Positions 46,632 through 55,642 are shown, numbered from the stretch's first letter. The stretch: 64,000 nt of DNA from Anaeromassilibacillus senegalensis (GCF_021531715.1 NZ_JAFBIT010000003.1:186001-250000); one strand, 5' to 3'. Program-made: numbers and translations. Notes: generated by a model from the letters alone, not told the origin.

Positions 46632-47459
46632 ATGCAGATTGCAGTGATCGGGCTCGGCGTGATCGGCGGGTCCATTGCAAAGGCGCTCAAGGAAAATACG
46701 GCGCACACCGTCATTGGCTTTGACCGCGACGAGAACGTTTTGCTCGATGCGCTTTCCCTCGGCGCGATCGACCGCACCGGCAGCACGGCGGCGCTCGCTG
46801 CGGCGGACGTCGTGTACGTCTGCCTGTACCCGGCGGACGTCGTGCACTTTGTGGAGGAAAACGCCGCGCGCTTCAAGCCCGGCTGTATCGTCACGGATGT
46901 GTGCGGCATCAAGGGCGGCGTGTGGGAACGGCTGACGGAGATTGCCGCCGCGCACCCGTTTGTCTACGTCGGCGGGCACCCGATGGCCGGCAAGGAGCGC
47001 AGTGGTTTTGAGGCGAGCGAGGCGGGGCTGTTCTACAACGCCTCGTATATCCTCGTGCCGGACGGCGCGCCGCAGGACGCGGTGGATACGCTTGCGGGGC
47101 TTGCCGGGGACATGGGCTTCGGCACGATCAAGTATTGCACCGCCAAAACGCACGACCGCATGATCGCCTATACCTCGCAGGTGCCGCACGTGCTGGCGTG
47201 CGCCTACGTGATGAGCCCGCGCTGCGACGAGCACAGCGGCTTTTCGGCGGGCAGCTACCGCGACGTCTCGCGCGTGGCGCGCATCAATGCAGAGCTTTGG
47301 GCGGATCTGTTCCTTTCAAACCGGGAGGAACTGACCGACGAGCTTTCGGAGCTCGTGCACAACATTGAAGATCTCCGCGGTGCGATCGCGGACGGAAACC
47401 GGGAGCGGCTCGCTTCGCTGCTTGCGGCAGCTAGAGAAAAGAAGGAGAAATTTGGCTAA
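46632..47459 (+). CDS. tyrA: Prephenate dehydrogenase
   Basis: A 275-residue NAD-dependent enzyme making 4-hydroxyphenylpyruvate for tyrosine. GLGVIGGSIAKAL is the Rossmann loop, and GGHPMAGKERSGFEAS holds the catalytic His. No ACT or mutase domain is attached. Its stop overlaps the aroB start by one base. Confidence 0.94.
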   Translation: MQIAVIGLGVIGGSIAKALKENTAHTVIGFDRDENVLLDALSLGAIDRTGSTAALAAADVVYVCLYPADVVHFVEENAARFKPGCIVTDVCGIKGGVWERLTEIAAAHPFVYVGGHPMAGKERSGFEASEAGLFYNASYILVPDGAPQDAVDTLAGLAGDMGFGTIKYCTAKTHDRMIAYTSQVPHVLACAYVMSPRCDEHSGFSAGSYRDVSRVARINAELWADLFLSNREELTDELSELVHNIEDLRGAIADGNRERLASLLAAAREKKEKFG

Positions 47460-48535
47460 TGGTTATTCATATTGCAACGGACAAGCCGTATGACGTGCTT
47501 GTGGAAAACGGCGCGCTCGACCGCGCGGGCGAGGCGGTAAAGCCGCTCTTTAAGTCGGGCAGTCAGGCAATGATCGTCAGCGAAACGAATGTGTTCCCGA
47601 TTTACGGCGAGCGGTTGACTGCGTCGCTGACGGCGGCGGGTTTCCGCGTCTCACACTTCGTCTTTGAGGCGGGAGAGCAGCAAAAGCAGCTTTCCACCGT
47701 CATGCGGATTTATGAAGCGCTGTCTGAGCACGGCTTTACGCGCAGCGATTTCATCGTCACGCTCGGCGGCGGCGTCGCAGGCGATATGGGCGGCTTTGCT
47801 GCGGCGACATTCCTCAGGGGCATCGATTTTGTGCAGGTGCCCACGTCTCTGCTCGCGCAGGTGGATGCGAGCGTCGGCGGCAAAACCGGCGTTGATCTGC
47901 CGTTCGGCAAAAATCTCGTCGGCGCGTTCCACCAGCCGCGGCTCGTCATTAGCGACCCGCAGACGCTTTCGACGCTCCCGGACGATTTCTTCACGGACGG
48001 TCTCGGCGAGGTCATTAAGTACGGCTGCATTATGGATGCGGAGCTGTTCGGTCAGCTCGAGCGCGGCGAGGTTATCGACCGCCTCGAGGAGACGATCTGC
48101 CGCTGCGTGCAGTGCAAGAAAATCCTCGTCGAGGAGGATACGACGGACAAGGGCCACCGCATGATCCTGAATTTCGGCCACACCTTCGGCCATGCGCTCG
48201 AAAAGCTGACCGGCTTTTCCGCGCTTTCCCACGGCCGGGCGGTCGGCATCGGCATGGTGATGGCCGGCGAGGTCGGCGAAAGCCTTGGCATTACGGAGAT
48301 GGGCACGGCGGCGCGCATCCGCCGGGTGCTCGAAAGCTACGGCATGCCGGTGGAAGCCGGATATGATTTTGCCGAGGTCGTTGAAGCAACGGCGCTGGAC
48401 AAGAAGAGCTTCGGCAAGACGCTGAATCTGATTCTTTTGAAAACCATCGGGGAATGCGTCATTCACCCGGTTGACCGGAGTTATCTCGTGCTCCGGTATA
48501 AGATCGCGGCGGAGCAGAAGCGCCGCCGGAAGTAA
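47459..48535 (+). CDS. aroB: 3-dehydroquinate synthase
   Basis: A 358-residue NAD- and zinc-dependent enzyme. GGGVAGDMGGFAAATFLRGIDFVQVPTSLLAQVDASVGGKTGVD is the core, and NFGHTFGHALEK gives metal histidines. It is translationally coupled to tyrA (TAATG). Confidence 0.96.
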   Translation: MVIHIATDKPYDVLVENGALDRAGEAVKPLFKSGSQAMIVSETNVFPIYGERLTASLTAAGFRVSHFVFEAGEQQKQLSTVMRIYEALSEHGFTRSDFIVTLGGGVAGDMGGFAAATFLRGIDFVQVPTSLLAQVDASVGGKTGVDLPFGKNLVGAFHQPRLVISDPQTLSTLPDDFFTDGLGEVIKYGCIMDAELFGQLERGEVIDRLEETICRCVQCKKILVEEDTTDKGHRMILNFGHTFGHALEKLTGFSALSHGRAVGIGMVMAGEVGESLGITEMGTAARIRRVLESYGMPVEAGYDFAEVVEATALDKKSFGKTLNLILLKTIGECVIHPVDRSYLVLRYKIAAEQKRRRK

Positions 48536-48557
48536 CCGAAGGAAGGGGGCCGTGAAC

Positions 48558-49844
48558 ATGGCAGAAGTGACATACCGCCCCGCCCGAATTGCGGGCAGCG
48601 TGCGGATTCCGCCCAGCAAGAGCGCCGCGCACCGGGCGCTGCTCTGCGCCGCGCTCGGCAAAGCGCCGTGCACGGTGGCGCCGATCGACACGAGCGCCGA
48701 TATGTACGCGACGCTCGCGGGCATCCGCGCGATGGGTGTGCAGGCGGATTTTACAGACGGCGTTGTGAAGCTCACGCCGGGCGAAGCGCCGACGGAAGCC
48801 GTCACGGTGGATTGCGGCGAGTCCGGCTCCACGCTGCGCTTTCTGATCCCGATCTTCGCCGCGCTCGGTATCGAGGCGACGTTCATCGGACACGGCAGAC
48901 TGCCGCAGCGCCCGATCGGCGTTTATACAGATCTGCTCCCGCAGCACGGCGTGTCGGTAGAGACGGCGGGCGGCCTGCCGCTGAAAATTTCCGGCAAGCT
49001 CACGAGCGGTGATTTTTCGCTGCCGGGCAACATCAGCTCGCAGTTTATCACCGGACTGCTGGTTGCGCTGCCGCTTCTGGACGGCGATTCGACGATCACG
49101 CTGACGACGCCGCTCGAATCGAAGGGCTACGTTGATCTGACGCTCGGCGTCCTGCGCGATTTCGGCGTGACGGTGCAGGAGACGGAAACGGGCTGGCGGG
49201 TGCCCGGCGGACAGCGCTATCGTGCGGATGCGTACACCGTCGAGGGCGATTGGTCGCAGGCGGCGTTTTTCCTCTCTGCGGCGGCGATCGGCGGCGGTCC
49301 CGTCGCGTTGTCGGGGCTGCGCATGGATTCTTTGCAGGGTGACAAGGCGTGCGTCGCGCTTTGGCGGCGCTTTGGGCTGGAAATCACGGAGCAAAACGGC
49401 GTGCTGACGGAGGAAAATCCGCGCGTGGACGAGCCGTTTCACGGGCTGCACGGCATTTCGATCGACGCGGCGCAGATTCCGGACATGGTGCCGGCGCTCG
49501 CCGTGACAGCCGCGTTTGCCGAGGGTGAAACGGTCATTTACAATGCCGGGCGGCTGCACCTGAAAGAAAGCGACCGGCTGCTCGCGATGGAGGCGGCGCT
49601 AGGAAACCTCGGCGCGGACATCCGCGCGACGGAGGACGGGCTCGTGATCCACGGCAAGGCACACCTTGCGGGCGGCAGAGCCGAGGGGCAGAACGACCAC
49701 CGCATCCCGATGGCGCTCGCCGCTGCGGGCTGTGACTGCACTGTGACCGTCACGGACGCGGAGAGCATCCGAAAATCCTACCCCGGCTTCTACCGGGATT
49801 TTAAAGCGATAGGAGGGCACGCCGATGTCGTCGACATGGGGTGA
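48558..49844 (+). CDS. aroA: 3-phosphoshikimate 1-carboxyvinyltransferase (EPSP synthase)
   Basis: A 428-residue enzyme of two inverse alpha/beta domains. PPSKSAAHRALL, DCGESGSTLRFLIPI, GHGRLPQRPIG, LKESDRL and NDHRIPMAL are diagnostic. ATG 48558 follows GAAGGGGG; it overlaps aroC by 20 bases. Confidence 0.96.
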   Translation: MAEVTYRPARIAGSVRIPPSKSAAHRALLCAALGKAPCTVAPIDTSADMYATLAGIRAMGVQADFTDGVVKLTPGEAPTEAVTVDCGESGSTLRFLIPIFAALGIEATFIGHGRLPQRPIGVYTDLLPQHGVSVETAGGLPLKISGKLTSGDFSLPGNISSQFITGLLVALPLLDGDSTITLTTPLESKGYVDLTLGVLRDFGVTVQETETGWRVPGGQRYRADAYTVEGDWSQAAFFLSAAAIGGGPVALSGLRMDSLQGDKACVALWRRFGLEITEQNGVLTEENPRVDEPFHGLHGISIDAAQIPDMVPALAVTAAFAEGETVIYNAGRLHLKESDRLLAMEAALGNLGADIRATEDGLVIHGKAHLAGGRAEGQNDHRIPMALAAAGCDCTVTVTDAESIRKSYPGFYRDFKAIGGHADVVDMG

Positions 49845-50916
49845 AAACATCAAGCTGTCCGTTTTCGGGGGCAGCCACACGGGGGCGATCGGCGTTGTGC
49901 TCGACAATCTCCCGCCGAATCAGAAAATCGATCTCGACGCGGTGCGCGTGCAGATGGCTCGCCGCGCGCCGGGCAAAGACAAAACCGCGACGACGCGCGC
50001 TGAGGCCGATGAGCCGCAGATTCTTTCCGGCCTGCTCGACGGCGTGACGACCGGCGCGCCGCTCGCCGCGATCATCGCAAATACGAATACGCGCTCGAAG
50101 GATTATTCCGACCTTAAAGTCCACCCGCGCCCGGGACACGCCGATTACACGGCGGCGGTGCGCTACGACGGCGCGAACGACATCCGCGGCGGCGGGCATT
50201 TTTCGGGTCGGCTCACGGCGTGCCTCGTCTTTGCAGGTGCGATCTGCCGCCAGATTCTCGAAAAGCGCGGTGTTACAATCGGCGCGCACGCGCTGCGCGT
50301 CGGTGCGGCGTGGGATACGCCGTTTGACCCCGTAAATGTCTCGGCGGCGGAGCTGAACGCGCTGAACACGCGCTTTTTCGCCGTGCAGGACGCGGATGCG
50401 GAGCAGAAAATGCGCGACGAAATCGAGTGCGCGCGGCTTCAGGCCGACAGCATCGGCGGCGTGATCGAGTGCGCCGCAGTCGGTATGCCTGCGGGTATAG
50501 GCAATCCGATGTTCGGCGGCGTCGAGAACGTGCTCGCCTCAATTCTCTACGGCATCCCGGCGGTGAAGGGCGTCGAGTTCGGCGCGGGCTTCGCGGTCGG
50601 CGAGATGCGCGGCAGCGAGAACAACGACCCGTTCTACTATGACGAGACCGGCGCAGTCAAAACGCGCACGAACAATGCAGGCGGCATTCTGGGCGGCATC
50701 ACGACCGGTATGCCGGTGCTGTTCCGCATCGCCGTGAAGCCCACGCCGTCGATCGGGCAGCCGCAGCAGACGGTCGATTTGACCGCGCACCGCGACGCGC
50801 CGCTCATGATTGTCGGACGGCATGACCCGTGCATCGTGCCGCGCGCGATTCCGGTGGCAGAGGCTGCTGCGGCGATCGCGCTGATGGATTTGCTTCGCGG
50901 AGCATGGAGGGATTGA
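49825..50916 (+). CDS. aroC: Chorismate synthase
   Basis: A 363-residue FMN-dependent enzyme. SVFGGSHTGAIGVVLDNLPP, RRAPGKDKTATTRAE, RPGHADYTAAVRY and GGGHFSGRLTACLVFAGA match the family. RAPGKDKTATTRAEADE is at the expected place. AGGAGG precedes ATG 49825, inside the end of aroA. Confidence 0.96.
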   Translation: MSSTWGENIKLSVFGGSHTGAIGVVLDNLPPNQKIDLDAVRVQMARRAPGKDKTATTRAEADEPQILSGLLDGVTTGAPLAAIIANTNTRSKDYSDLKVHPRPGHADYTAAVRYDGANDIRGGGHFSGRLTACLVFAGAICRQILEKRGVTIGAHALRVGAAWDTPFDPVNVSAAELNALNTRFFAVQDADAEQKMRDEIECARLQADSIGGVIECAAVGMPAGIGNPMFGGVENVLASILYGIPAVKGVEFGAGFAVGEMRGSENNDPFYYDETGAVKTRTNNAGGILGGITTGMPVLFRIAVKPTPSIGQPQQTVDLTAHRDAPLMIVGRHDPCIVPRAIPVAEAAAAIALMDLLRGAWRD

Positions 50917-50917
50917 G

Positions 50918-52054
50918 ATGGAAAACAAAACGTTTGACGAGCTGCTTCTGCCGGTTCGCAACGATATCGACCGCATCGACAAGCAGCTTTTACAGCTTTT
51001 TATCGAGCGGATGCAGTGCTCGGAGCGTGTGGCGGAAATCAAGCGCAAGGCGGGCATTCCTGTTTTGAACGCTGCACGTGAGCAGGTGATTCTGGACCGC
51101 GTCCGCCGCGATGCGGGCGAATACGGCGACAGCGCCGTGGCGCTGTACAGCGCGATCATGTCGATCAGCCGCGCGCGTCAGCACACGATGCTCGAAAGCG
51201 GTGGTGCGCTGCGCGCGCTGGAGCAGAATTCGCCGCGCGCACTGCTCGAAAACCCGCGGATTGTCTGCCAGGGTGCGCCGGGCGCGTATTCTCACAGTGC
51301 CGCGCTGCGCCTTTTTCCCGGCCGGGAGCCGGTCTTCCTGCCCGGCTTCGGGGATGTGTTTGAGGCGGTACGGAACGGGGATGGCGATTATGGCGTGGTG
51401 CCGGTGGAAAACTCGGACGCGGGCAGCGTCTCCGAGGTATACGACCTGATCCTGCGGCATCGCATGTATATCGTCGGCGCGGCAGATATCCCGGTGCGCC
51501 ACTGCCTGTGCCGCGCAAAGGGTACGGGCGCGGTGCAGAAAGTCATCTCCAAGCAGGAGGCGCTCGCACAGTGCACCTCCTATCTGGAGCAAAACGGCAT
51601 CGCGGGCGAAGTGTTCTCGAATACGGCGGCTGCCGCGCGGTATGTCGCCGAAAACAGGCCGGAGGGTCTTGGCGCGGTCTGTTCGGCAGACGCCGCGCGC
51701 GTCTATGGGCTGGAGATCCTCGCCGAGGACATCCAGAACACGGATAACAACTGCACGCGCTTTGCGGTCATCGCGCGCGAGGCGGTTCTGCCCGGGGACG
51801 CGGACAAGATCAGCCTGTGCTTCTCGCTGCCGCACACGACCGGCTCGCTGTACCGCACATTGGAGCGCTTTGCGCTGAGCGGGCTGAACCTCACAAAAAT
51901 CGAGTCCCGTCCGATTCCCGGGCAGAACTTCGAGTACGATTTTTATCTGGATTTTACGGGGAACATTCACGACGAGCGGACGCTTGCGCTGATCTGCGCG
52001 CTGTCCGGCGAAATGCCGCGCTTCTCGTTCCTCGGCAATTATAAGGAAAGCTAG
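50918..52054 (+). CDS. pheA: Bifunctional chorismate mutase/prephenate dehydratase
   Basis: A 378-residue P-protein. An AroQ mutase domain (1-90, LLPVRNDIDRIDKQLLQLFIERM) precedes the dehydratase (about 105-285, GAPGAYSHSAA, VPVENSDAGSV, NNCTRFAVI) and an ACT domain (about 295-370, LTKIESRPIPGQNFEYDFYLDF) that gives phenylalanine feedback. It starts one base after aroC and closes the aromatic operon. Confidence 0.95.
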   Translation: MENKTFDELLLPVRNDIDRIDKQLLQLFIERMQCSERVAEIKRKAGIPVLNAAREQVILDRVRRDAGEYGDSAVALYSAIMSISRARQHTMLESGGALRALEQNSPRALLENPRIVCQGAPGAYSHSAALRLFPGREPVFLPGFGDVFEAVRNGDGDYGVVPVENSDAGSVSEVYDLILRHRMYIVGAADIPVRHCLCRAKGTGAVQKVISKQEALAQCTSYLEQNGIAGEVFSNTAAAARYVAENRPEGLGAVCSADAARVYGLEILAEDIQNTDNNCTRFAVIAREAVLPGDADKISLCFSLPHTTGSLYRTLERFALSGLNLTKIESRPIPGQNFEYDFYLDFTGNIHDERTLALICALSGEMPRFSFLGNYKES

Positions 52055-52061
52055 GTGTGCC

Positions 52062-52562
52062 ATGAACATTACATTTGAACGCGTGACGGAACCCGCGCAG
52101 ATCGAGACGGTGGCGCGCATTGCGGAGCCGATCTGGCACGCAACGTACGATCCGATCAACGGCGTGGACTCCACAAACTACATGATCGAGCAGTTTCAGT
52201 CTGTCCCGGCGATTCACCGCCAGCTCGAGAGCGAGGGCTACGTCTACTACCTGATGCTCGCGTCCGGCAAGGCGGCGGGCTTCATCGGGCTTGTGCCGCA
52301 TAAGGAGGGCAAAATGTTCCTCAGCAAGCTCTACGTCGCGGACGAATTCCACGGCATGGGGCTGCCGCACGCGGCGTTCGACTTTATCGTGAAGCTCTGC
52401 CGTGCGGAAAAGCTCGACAAAATTTATCTGACGGTCAACAAGCGCAACCACCACGCCATTGAGGTCTACAAGCACTTCGGCTTCTATGAGATCGATGCCG
52501 TCGTGACCGACATCGGCTGCGGCTTCGTGATGGACGACTATATCCTGCAGAAGGATGTGTGA
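52062..52562 (+). CDS. GNAT-family N-acetyltransferase
   Basis: A 166-residue GNAT with LSKLYVADEFHGMGLPHAAFDF as the CoA region and NKRNHHAIEVYKHFGFYEID at the end. The CoA loop reads GMGLPH where GxGxG/A is usual. It follows pheA by seven bases and may be co-transcribed; a link with aromatic amino acids is not shown. Confidence 0.85.
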   Translation: MNITFERVTEPAQIETVARIAEPIWHATYDPINGVDSTNYMIEQFQSVPAIHRQLESEGYVYYLMLASGKAAGFIGLVPHKEGKMFLSKLYVADEFHGMGLPHAAFDFIVKLCRAEKLDKIYLTVNKRNHHAIEVYKHFGFYEIDAVVTDIGCGFVMDDYILQKDV

Positions 52563-52587
52563 CACAATCTTGGGAAAGGGGAACGGG

Positions 52588-52914
52588 ATGGAAAATTTCG
52601 GTTTTGAGGAAATGCAGTGCATCCAGCGGGAGCTGCAGGAGCGGTACAAGCACAAGTGGGAACCGGTGTGCCCGGAAACGGGGCGCAACAAGCTGCTCTG
52701 GATGATGATTGAGGCCGGCGAGGTGGCGGACATCATCAAAAAAGAGGGCGACGCGGCCATCACAGACGACCCGGAGACCCGGCGGCATTTTGTCGAGGAG
52801 CTGTGTGACGTGATGATGTACTTCAACGACGTCATGCTCTGCTACGGCATCTCCGTAGAGGAGCTGAAAAATGTGTATCTGGAGAAGCACGAGCGCAATA
52901 TGAAGCGTTGGTAA
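52588..52914 (+). CDS. MazG-like nucleotide pyrophosphohydrolase family protein
   Basis: A 108-residue all-alpha protein. The E-x2-E ... E-x2-D motif of MazG-type enzymes appears as MIEAGEVADIIKKEG and FVEELCDVMMYFND, so it probably cleaves NTPs to NMP and pyrophosphate with magnesium. ATG 52588 with AAAGGGG upstream is chosen over an ATG at 52555 that overlaps the previous stop. Confidence 0.78.
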   Translation: MENFGFEEMQCIQRELQERYKHKWEPVCPETGRNKLLWMMIEAGEVADIIKKEGDAAITDDPETRRHFVEELCDVMMYFNDVMLCYGISVEELKNVYLEKHERNMKRW

Positions 52915-52922
52915 ATCTCCGT

Positions 52923-52950
52923 TTGCTTTTTTGGGAAAATGTGCTATACT
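52923..52950 (+). promoter_or_regulatory. Promoter of the CBS-pyrophosphatase gene
   Basis: TTGCTT at 52923-52928, 16 bases, TATACT at 52945-52950, preceded by an extended TG. Confidence 0.72.
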
Positions 52951-52991
52951 GTTCCCGTAACACACACGCAGAAAGGCGAGTGGTCAACTTT

Positions 52992-54656
52992 ATGGGCGGC
53001 AAGAAAAAAGAAGTTTATATATTGGGACACCGGAATCCGGACACGGATTCCATCTGCTCGGCGATTGCCTATGCAGACGTCAAGAATAAAGAAAACGACG
53101 GCAACCACTATGTTGCGGCGCGCGCCGGGCAGCTCAGCCCGGAGACGAGTTACGTGCTCCAGCGCTTTGGCATGCGCCAGCCGACGTATGTGAATAACAT
53201 CGGCACACGCGTGCGCGATATGGAGATTCGCAAGATCCCCGGCATTTCCGAGGATATTTCCATGAAAAAGGCGTGGAACCTGATGGCGGAGCTGAACGCC
53301 GTCACGCTGCCGATCATCGATGCGGACAATAGGCTCAACGGCCTGATCACGATCAACGATATCGCGACCTCCTACATGGAGAATCAGGACAGCACGCTTC
53401 TGGCGATGGCGAAAACGCCGTACCGCAATATTCTCGAGACGCTCGAGGCAGAGCTTGTCGTCGGCGACCCCGAAGCGGTCTTTGAACACGGCAACGTGCT
53501 GATTGCCGTCGCGAACCCGGACGTCATGGAGAATTACATCGAGCACGACGACATGGTCATCACCGGCAACCGGTATGAATCGCAGCTTTCCGCGATCGAA
53601 TCGGGCGCCGGGTGCATCGTCATCTGCCTCGGCGCGCAGGTTTCGCGCAGCATCCAGAAGCTCGCGCTGGACAACGGCTGCGCCGTGCTCGTCACACCGC
53701 TCGATACTTATACCGTTGCGCGCCGCATCAATCAATGCATGCCCGTGCGCGCGTTCATGCGCACAAAGAATCTCATCACATTTTTGCCCGGCGACTATAC
53801 GGATTCGATCAAGGACAGCATGCAGAACACGCGCATCCGCGATTTCCCGGTCGTCGATAAGACCGGGCAGTATCTCGGTATGATCTCGCGCCGGAACCTG
53901 CTCGGTATCCGCAAGCGCTCCGTCATTCTCGTCGACCACAACGAGCGCTCGCAGGCTGTTGACAACATCGAGGACGCGGAGATTCTCGAGATCATCGACC
54001 ACCACCGCATCGGTTCGCTCGAGACCATGGCGCCGGTTTATTTCCGCAACGAGCCGGTTGGATGCACCGCGACGATCATCTACCAGATCTACCGCGAGAA
54101 GGGCTTTGACATCCCGCCGAATATCGCGGGGCTTCTGTGCAGCGCGATCCTTTCCGACACGCTCGTGTTCCGCTCGCCGACCTGCACGATGATGGACCGC
54201 ATGGCGGCGCAGGCGCTCAGCGAGATCGCGGGCATCGACTGCCAGGCGTTCGGCATTGAGATGTTCACCGCTGGCAGCAACCTCAAGGACAAGACGCCGG
54301 AGGAGATTTTCTATCAGGATTACAAGAAGTTCGAGTTCGGAGACGTCTCGTTTGGCGTCGGCCAGATCAACAGCATGAGCGGCGGCGAGCTGGACGAGAT
54401 CGAAAAGCGTCTGCGCCCGTACCTCGAGAAGTCGTGCAAGGAGCACGGCCTGTCGATGATGTTCTTCATGCTGACGAATATCATCGAGGAATCCACGCGT
54501 CTGATGTGCTACGGCGAATCTGCCGACACGCTGGTGCAGGAGGCCTTCGGACGCAGTCCGCAGGCGGGTACCGTTTGGCTCAAGGGCGTCGTCTCGCGCA
54601 AAAAGCAGCTCATTCCGGCGTTCATCGAAGCCATCAACAAAGAAGCGGCGGTTTGA
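52992..54656 (+). CDS. Manganese-dependent inorganic pyrophosphatase with CBS-DRTGG insert
   Basis: A 554-residue family II pyrophosphatase. The DHH domain begins GHRNPDTDSICSAIAYA and returns after the insert with DHHRIGS; the regulatory insert (about 70-310) holds two CBS motifs (AVTLPIIDADNRLNGLITINDIA and RDFPVVDKTGQYLGMISRRNL) around a DRTGG domain. Such enzymes are controlled by adenine nucleotides. The DHHA2 domain ends the chain. ATG 52992 is chosen; GTG 52980 is possible. Confidence 0.95.
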   Translation: MGGKKKEVYILGHRNPDTDSICSAIAYADVKNKENDGNHYVAARAGQLSPETSYVLQRFGMRQPTYVNNIGTRVRDMEIRKIPGISEDISMKKAWNLMAELNAVTLPIIDADNRLNGLITINDIATSYMENQDSTLLAMAKTPYRNILETLEAELVVGDPEAVFEHGNVLIAVANPDVMENYIEHDDMVITGNRYESQLSAIESGAGCIVICLGAQVSRSIQKLALDNGCAVLVTPLDTYTVARRINQCMPVRAFMRTKNLITFLPGDYTDSIKDSMQNTRIRDFPVVDKTGQYLGMISRRNLLGIRKRSVILVDHNERSQAVDNIEDAEILEIIDHHRIGSLETMAPVYFRNEPVGCTATIIYQIYREKGFDIPPNIAGLLCSAILSDTLVFRSPTCTMMDRMAAQALSEIAGIDCQAFGIEMFTAGSNLKDKTPEEIFYQDYKKFEFGDVSFGVGQINSMSGGELDEIEKRLRPYLEKSCKEHGLSMMFFMLTNIIEESTRLMCYGESADTLVQEAFGRSPQAGTVWLKGVVSRKKQLIPAFIEAINKEAAV

Positions 54657-54730
54657 TCTGCACGCAGTCCAGTTCCGAGAAAAAATTGAGAAAAAATTGA
54701 AAATAGGGCTGGATTTTTCCGAAACAGTAT

Positions 54731-54738
54731 GCTATAAT
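54731..54738 (+). promoter_or_regulatory. Extended -10 promoter of tRNA-Ala
   Basis: TGC followed by TATAAT at 54733-54738; no good -35 box at the usual distance. Confidence 0.65.
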
Positions 54739-54790
54739 AGTCAGCGTCGGGTTGAACCGGCGTAAAAATGTCCGCTCAGGCGGACAATAT

Positions 54791-54866
54791 GGGCCCGTAG
54801 CTCAGCTGGGAGAGCGTTCGGTTCGCATCCGAGAGGTCAAGGGTTCGAATCCCTCCGGGTCCACCA
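54791..54866 (+). tRNA. tRNA-Ala (anticodon CGC)
   Basis: A full cloverleaf: acceptor GGGCCCG with CGGGTCC, giving the G3-U70 pair that marks alanine tRNAs, D arm GCTC/GAGC, anticodon stem TTCGG/CCGAG with loop TTCGCAT (anticodon CGC), T arm AAGGG... with TTCGAAT, and an encoded CCA. A 1.6-kb patch of small and broken genes follows. Confidence 0.93.
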
Positions 54867-54867
54867 A

Positions 54868-54915
54868 AAAATAACCGCAATCTTGATACAAGGTTGCGGT
54901 TATTTTCTTTTTGTA
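54868..54915 (+). terminator. Terminator of tRNA-Ala
   Basis: AAAATAACCGCAA pairs with TTGCGGTTATTTT around a short loop, followed by CTTTTTG. Confidence 0.85.
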
Positions 54916-54922
54916 GTATAAT
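54894..54922 (+). promoter_or_regulatory. Promoter of the small AT-rich membrane protein gene
   Basis: TTGCGG at 54894-54899, 17 bases, TATAAT at 54917-54922. The -35 box lies inside the tRNA terminator. Confidence 0.6.
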
Positions 54923-54942
54923 GTGAAAAAGGAGGGATTATA

Positions 54943-55374
54943 ATGGAATTATTGTTTTTTTCAATATTCTTTTTTGTAATTCTTATTCCGCTGGTTTTGG
55001 GGATAATAATTCCCATATATAAGAAGCACAGTAGTGTAACCGGTGGCATTATCAACTACGATTCCACAATGAAAAAATTTGTTTATAAGATTAACCTCTC
55101 ATACCAACAGGCAGTTGACTTGTTAAGTTTGAAGAACGACGTTGATGAACTATCCTGCACATTTGATTTTGAGAAAGCAATCATAAGATTTTCAGAATAT
55201 GGTTCTCATAGAGATTACTATTTTCAAATACAAGAATGTAGTGGCTTTTCTATCTTAAAGCTGGAACAAGTTGAGTTGATCGGTATGTCAAGCCATGTTC
55301 CATATAAACTCAATCCGTTTATCGTCAGTAAATTGCAAGCAGAAATCGTGCCTTTTTCCCAGTACGGTTTTTAG
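54943..55374 (+). CDS. Small membrane-anchored protein of unknown function, AT-rich
   Basis: A 143-residue protein with one N-terminal membrane helix (about 3-25) and a soluble domain of alternating strands (KKFVYKINLSY, ELSCTFDFEKAIIRFSEYG, YYFQIQECSGFSILKLEQVELIG). No family is recognised. Its codons are far richer in A and T than neighbours, and it sits right after tRNA-Ala, which suggests transfer. AAGGAGGG lies six bases before ATG. Confidence 0.75.
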   Translation: MELLFFSIFFFVILIPLVLGIIIPIYKKHSSVTGGIINYDSTMKKFVYKINLSYQQAVDLLSLKNDVDELSCTFDFEKAIIRFSEYGSHRDYYFQIQECSGFSILKLEQVELIGMSSHVPYKLNPFIVSKLQAEIVPFSQYGF

Positions 55375-55508
55375 TTTTGCACCCCCCTAAACCCACTTTG
55401 CATCCCCCCTTCGGCGTAAAATGCACCCCCTAAAATGACTTTGCACCCCCTAACCTCAAAAGGGGGTGCATTTGTATCAAAATTAGGGTCAGTTCCCACG
55501 AAAGAAAC

Positions 55509-55542
55509 CTCTTTTGTCTACCAAGACAAGAGAGTTTTTTTT
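55509..55542 (+). terminator. Orphan terminator
   Basis: An 11-bp stem with one G-U pair (55509-55519 with 55524-55534) and eight T residues. Confidence 0.8.
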
Positions 55543-55592
55543 CATGCATTTAGGGACAAAACAGCCCTCAATATAGGAAAATACCGCTGAAA

Positions 55593-55637
55593 CAGGGGTT
55601 GGAACGGTTGAACAGACCGCGCCAGCCCCTGTTTTTT
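55593..55637 (+). terminator. Orphan terminator
   Basis: CAGGGGTTGG (55593-55602) pairs with CCAGCCCCTG (55622-55631), then TTTTTT. Confidence 0.7.
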
Positions 55638-55642
55638 GCTTT

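Larger units (their letters stand above)
55375..55642. repeat. Intergenic patch with TTTGCACCCCC repeats and two orphan terminators
   Basis: Four direct copies of a TTTGCAcCCCC-type block occur in 55375-55452 and an inverted copy GGGGGTGCA ends at 55470, forming a hairpin with the last one. Then come two strong terminators with no intact gene before them: 55509-55542 (11-bp stem, eight T) and 55593-55637 (10-bp stem, six T). The patch looks like the remains of deleted or moved genes. Confidence 0.65.

Noticed and set aside
52908-52991. Earlier start for the CBS-pyrophosphatase frame
   Set aside because: It would overlap the gene's own promoter and add 28 residues not found in the family.
55375-55470. 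CRISPR-like array made of TTTGCACCCCC blocks
   Set aside because: The blocks are too short, the spacing is irregular, copies differ, and no cas gene is in the window.
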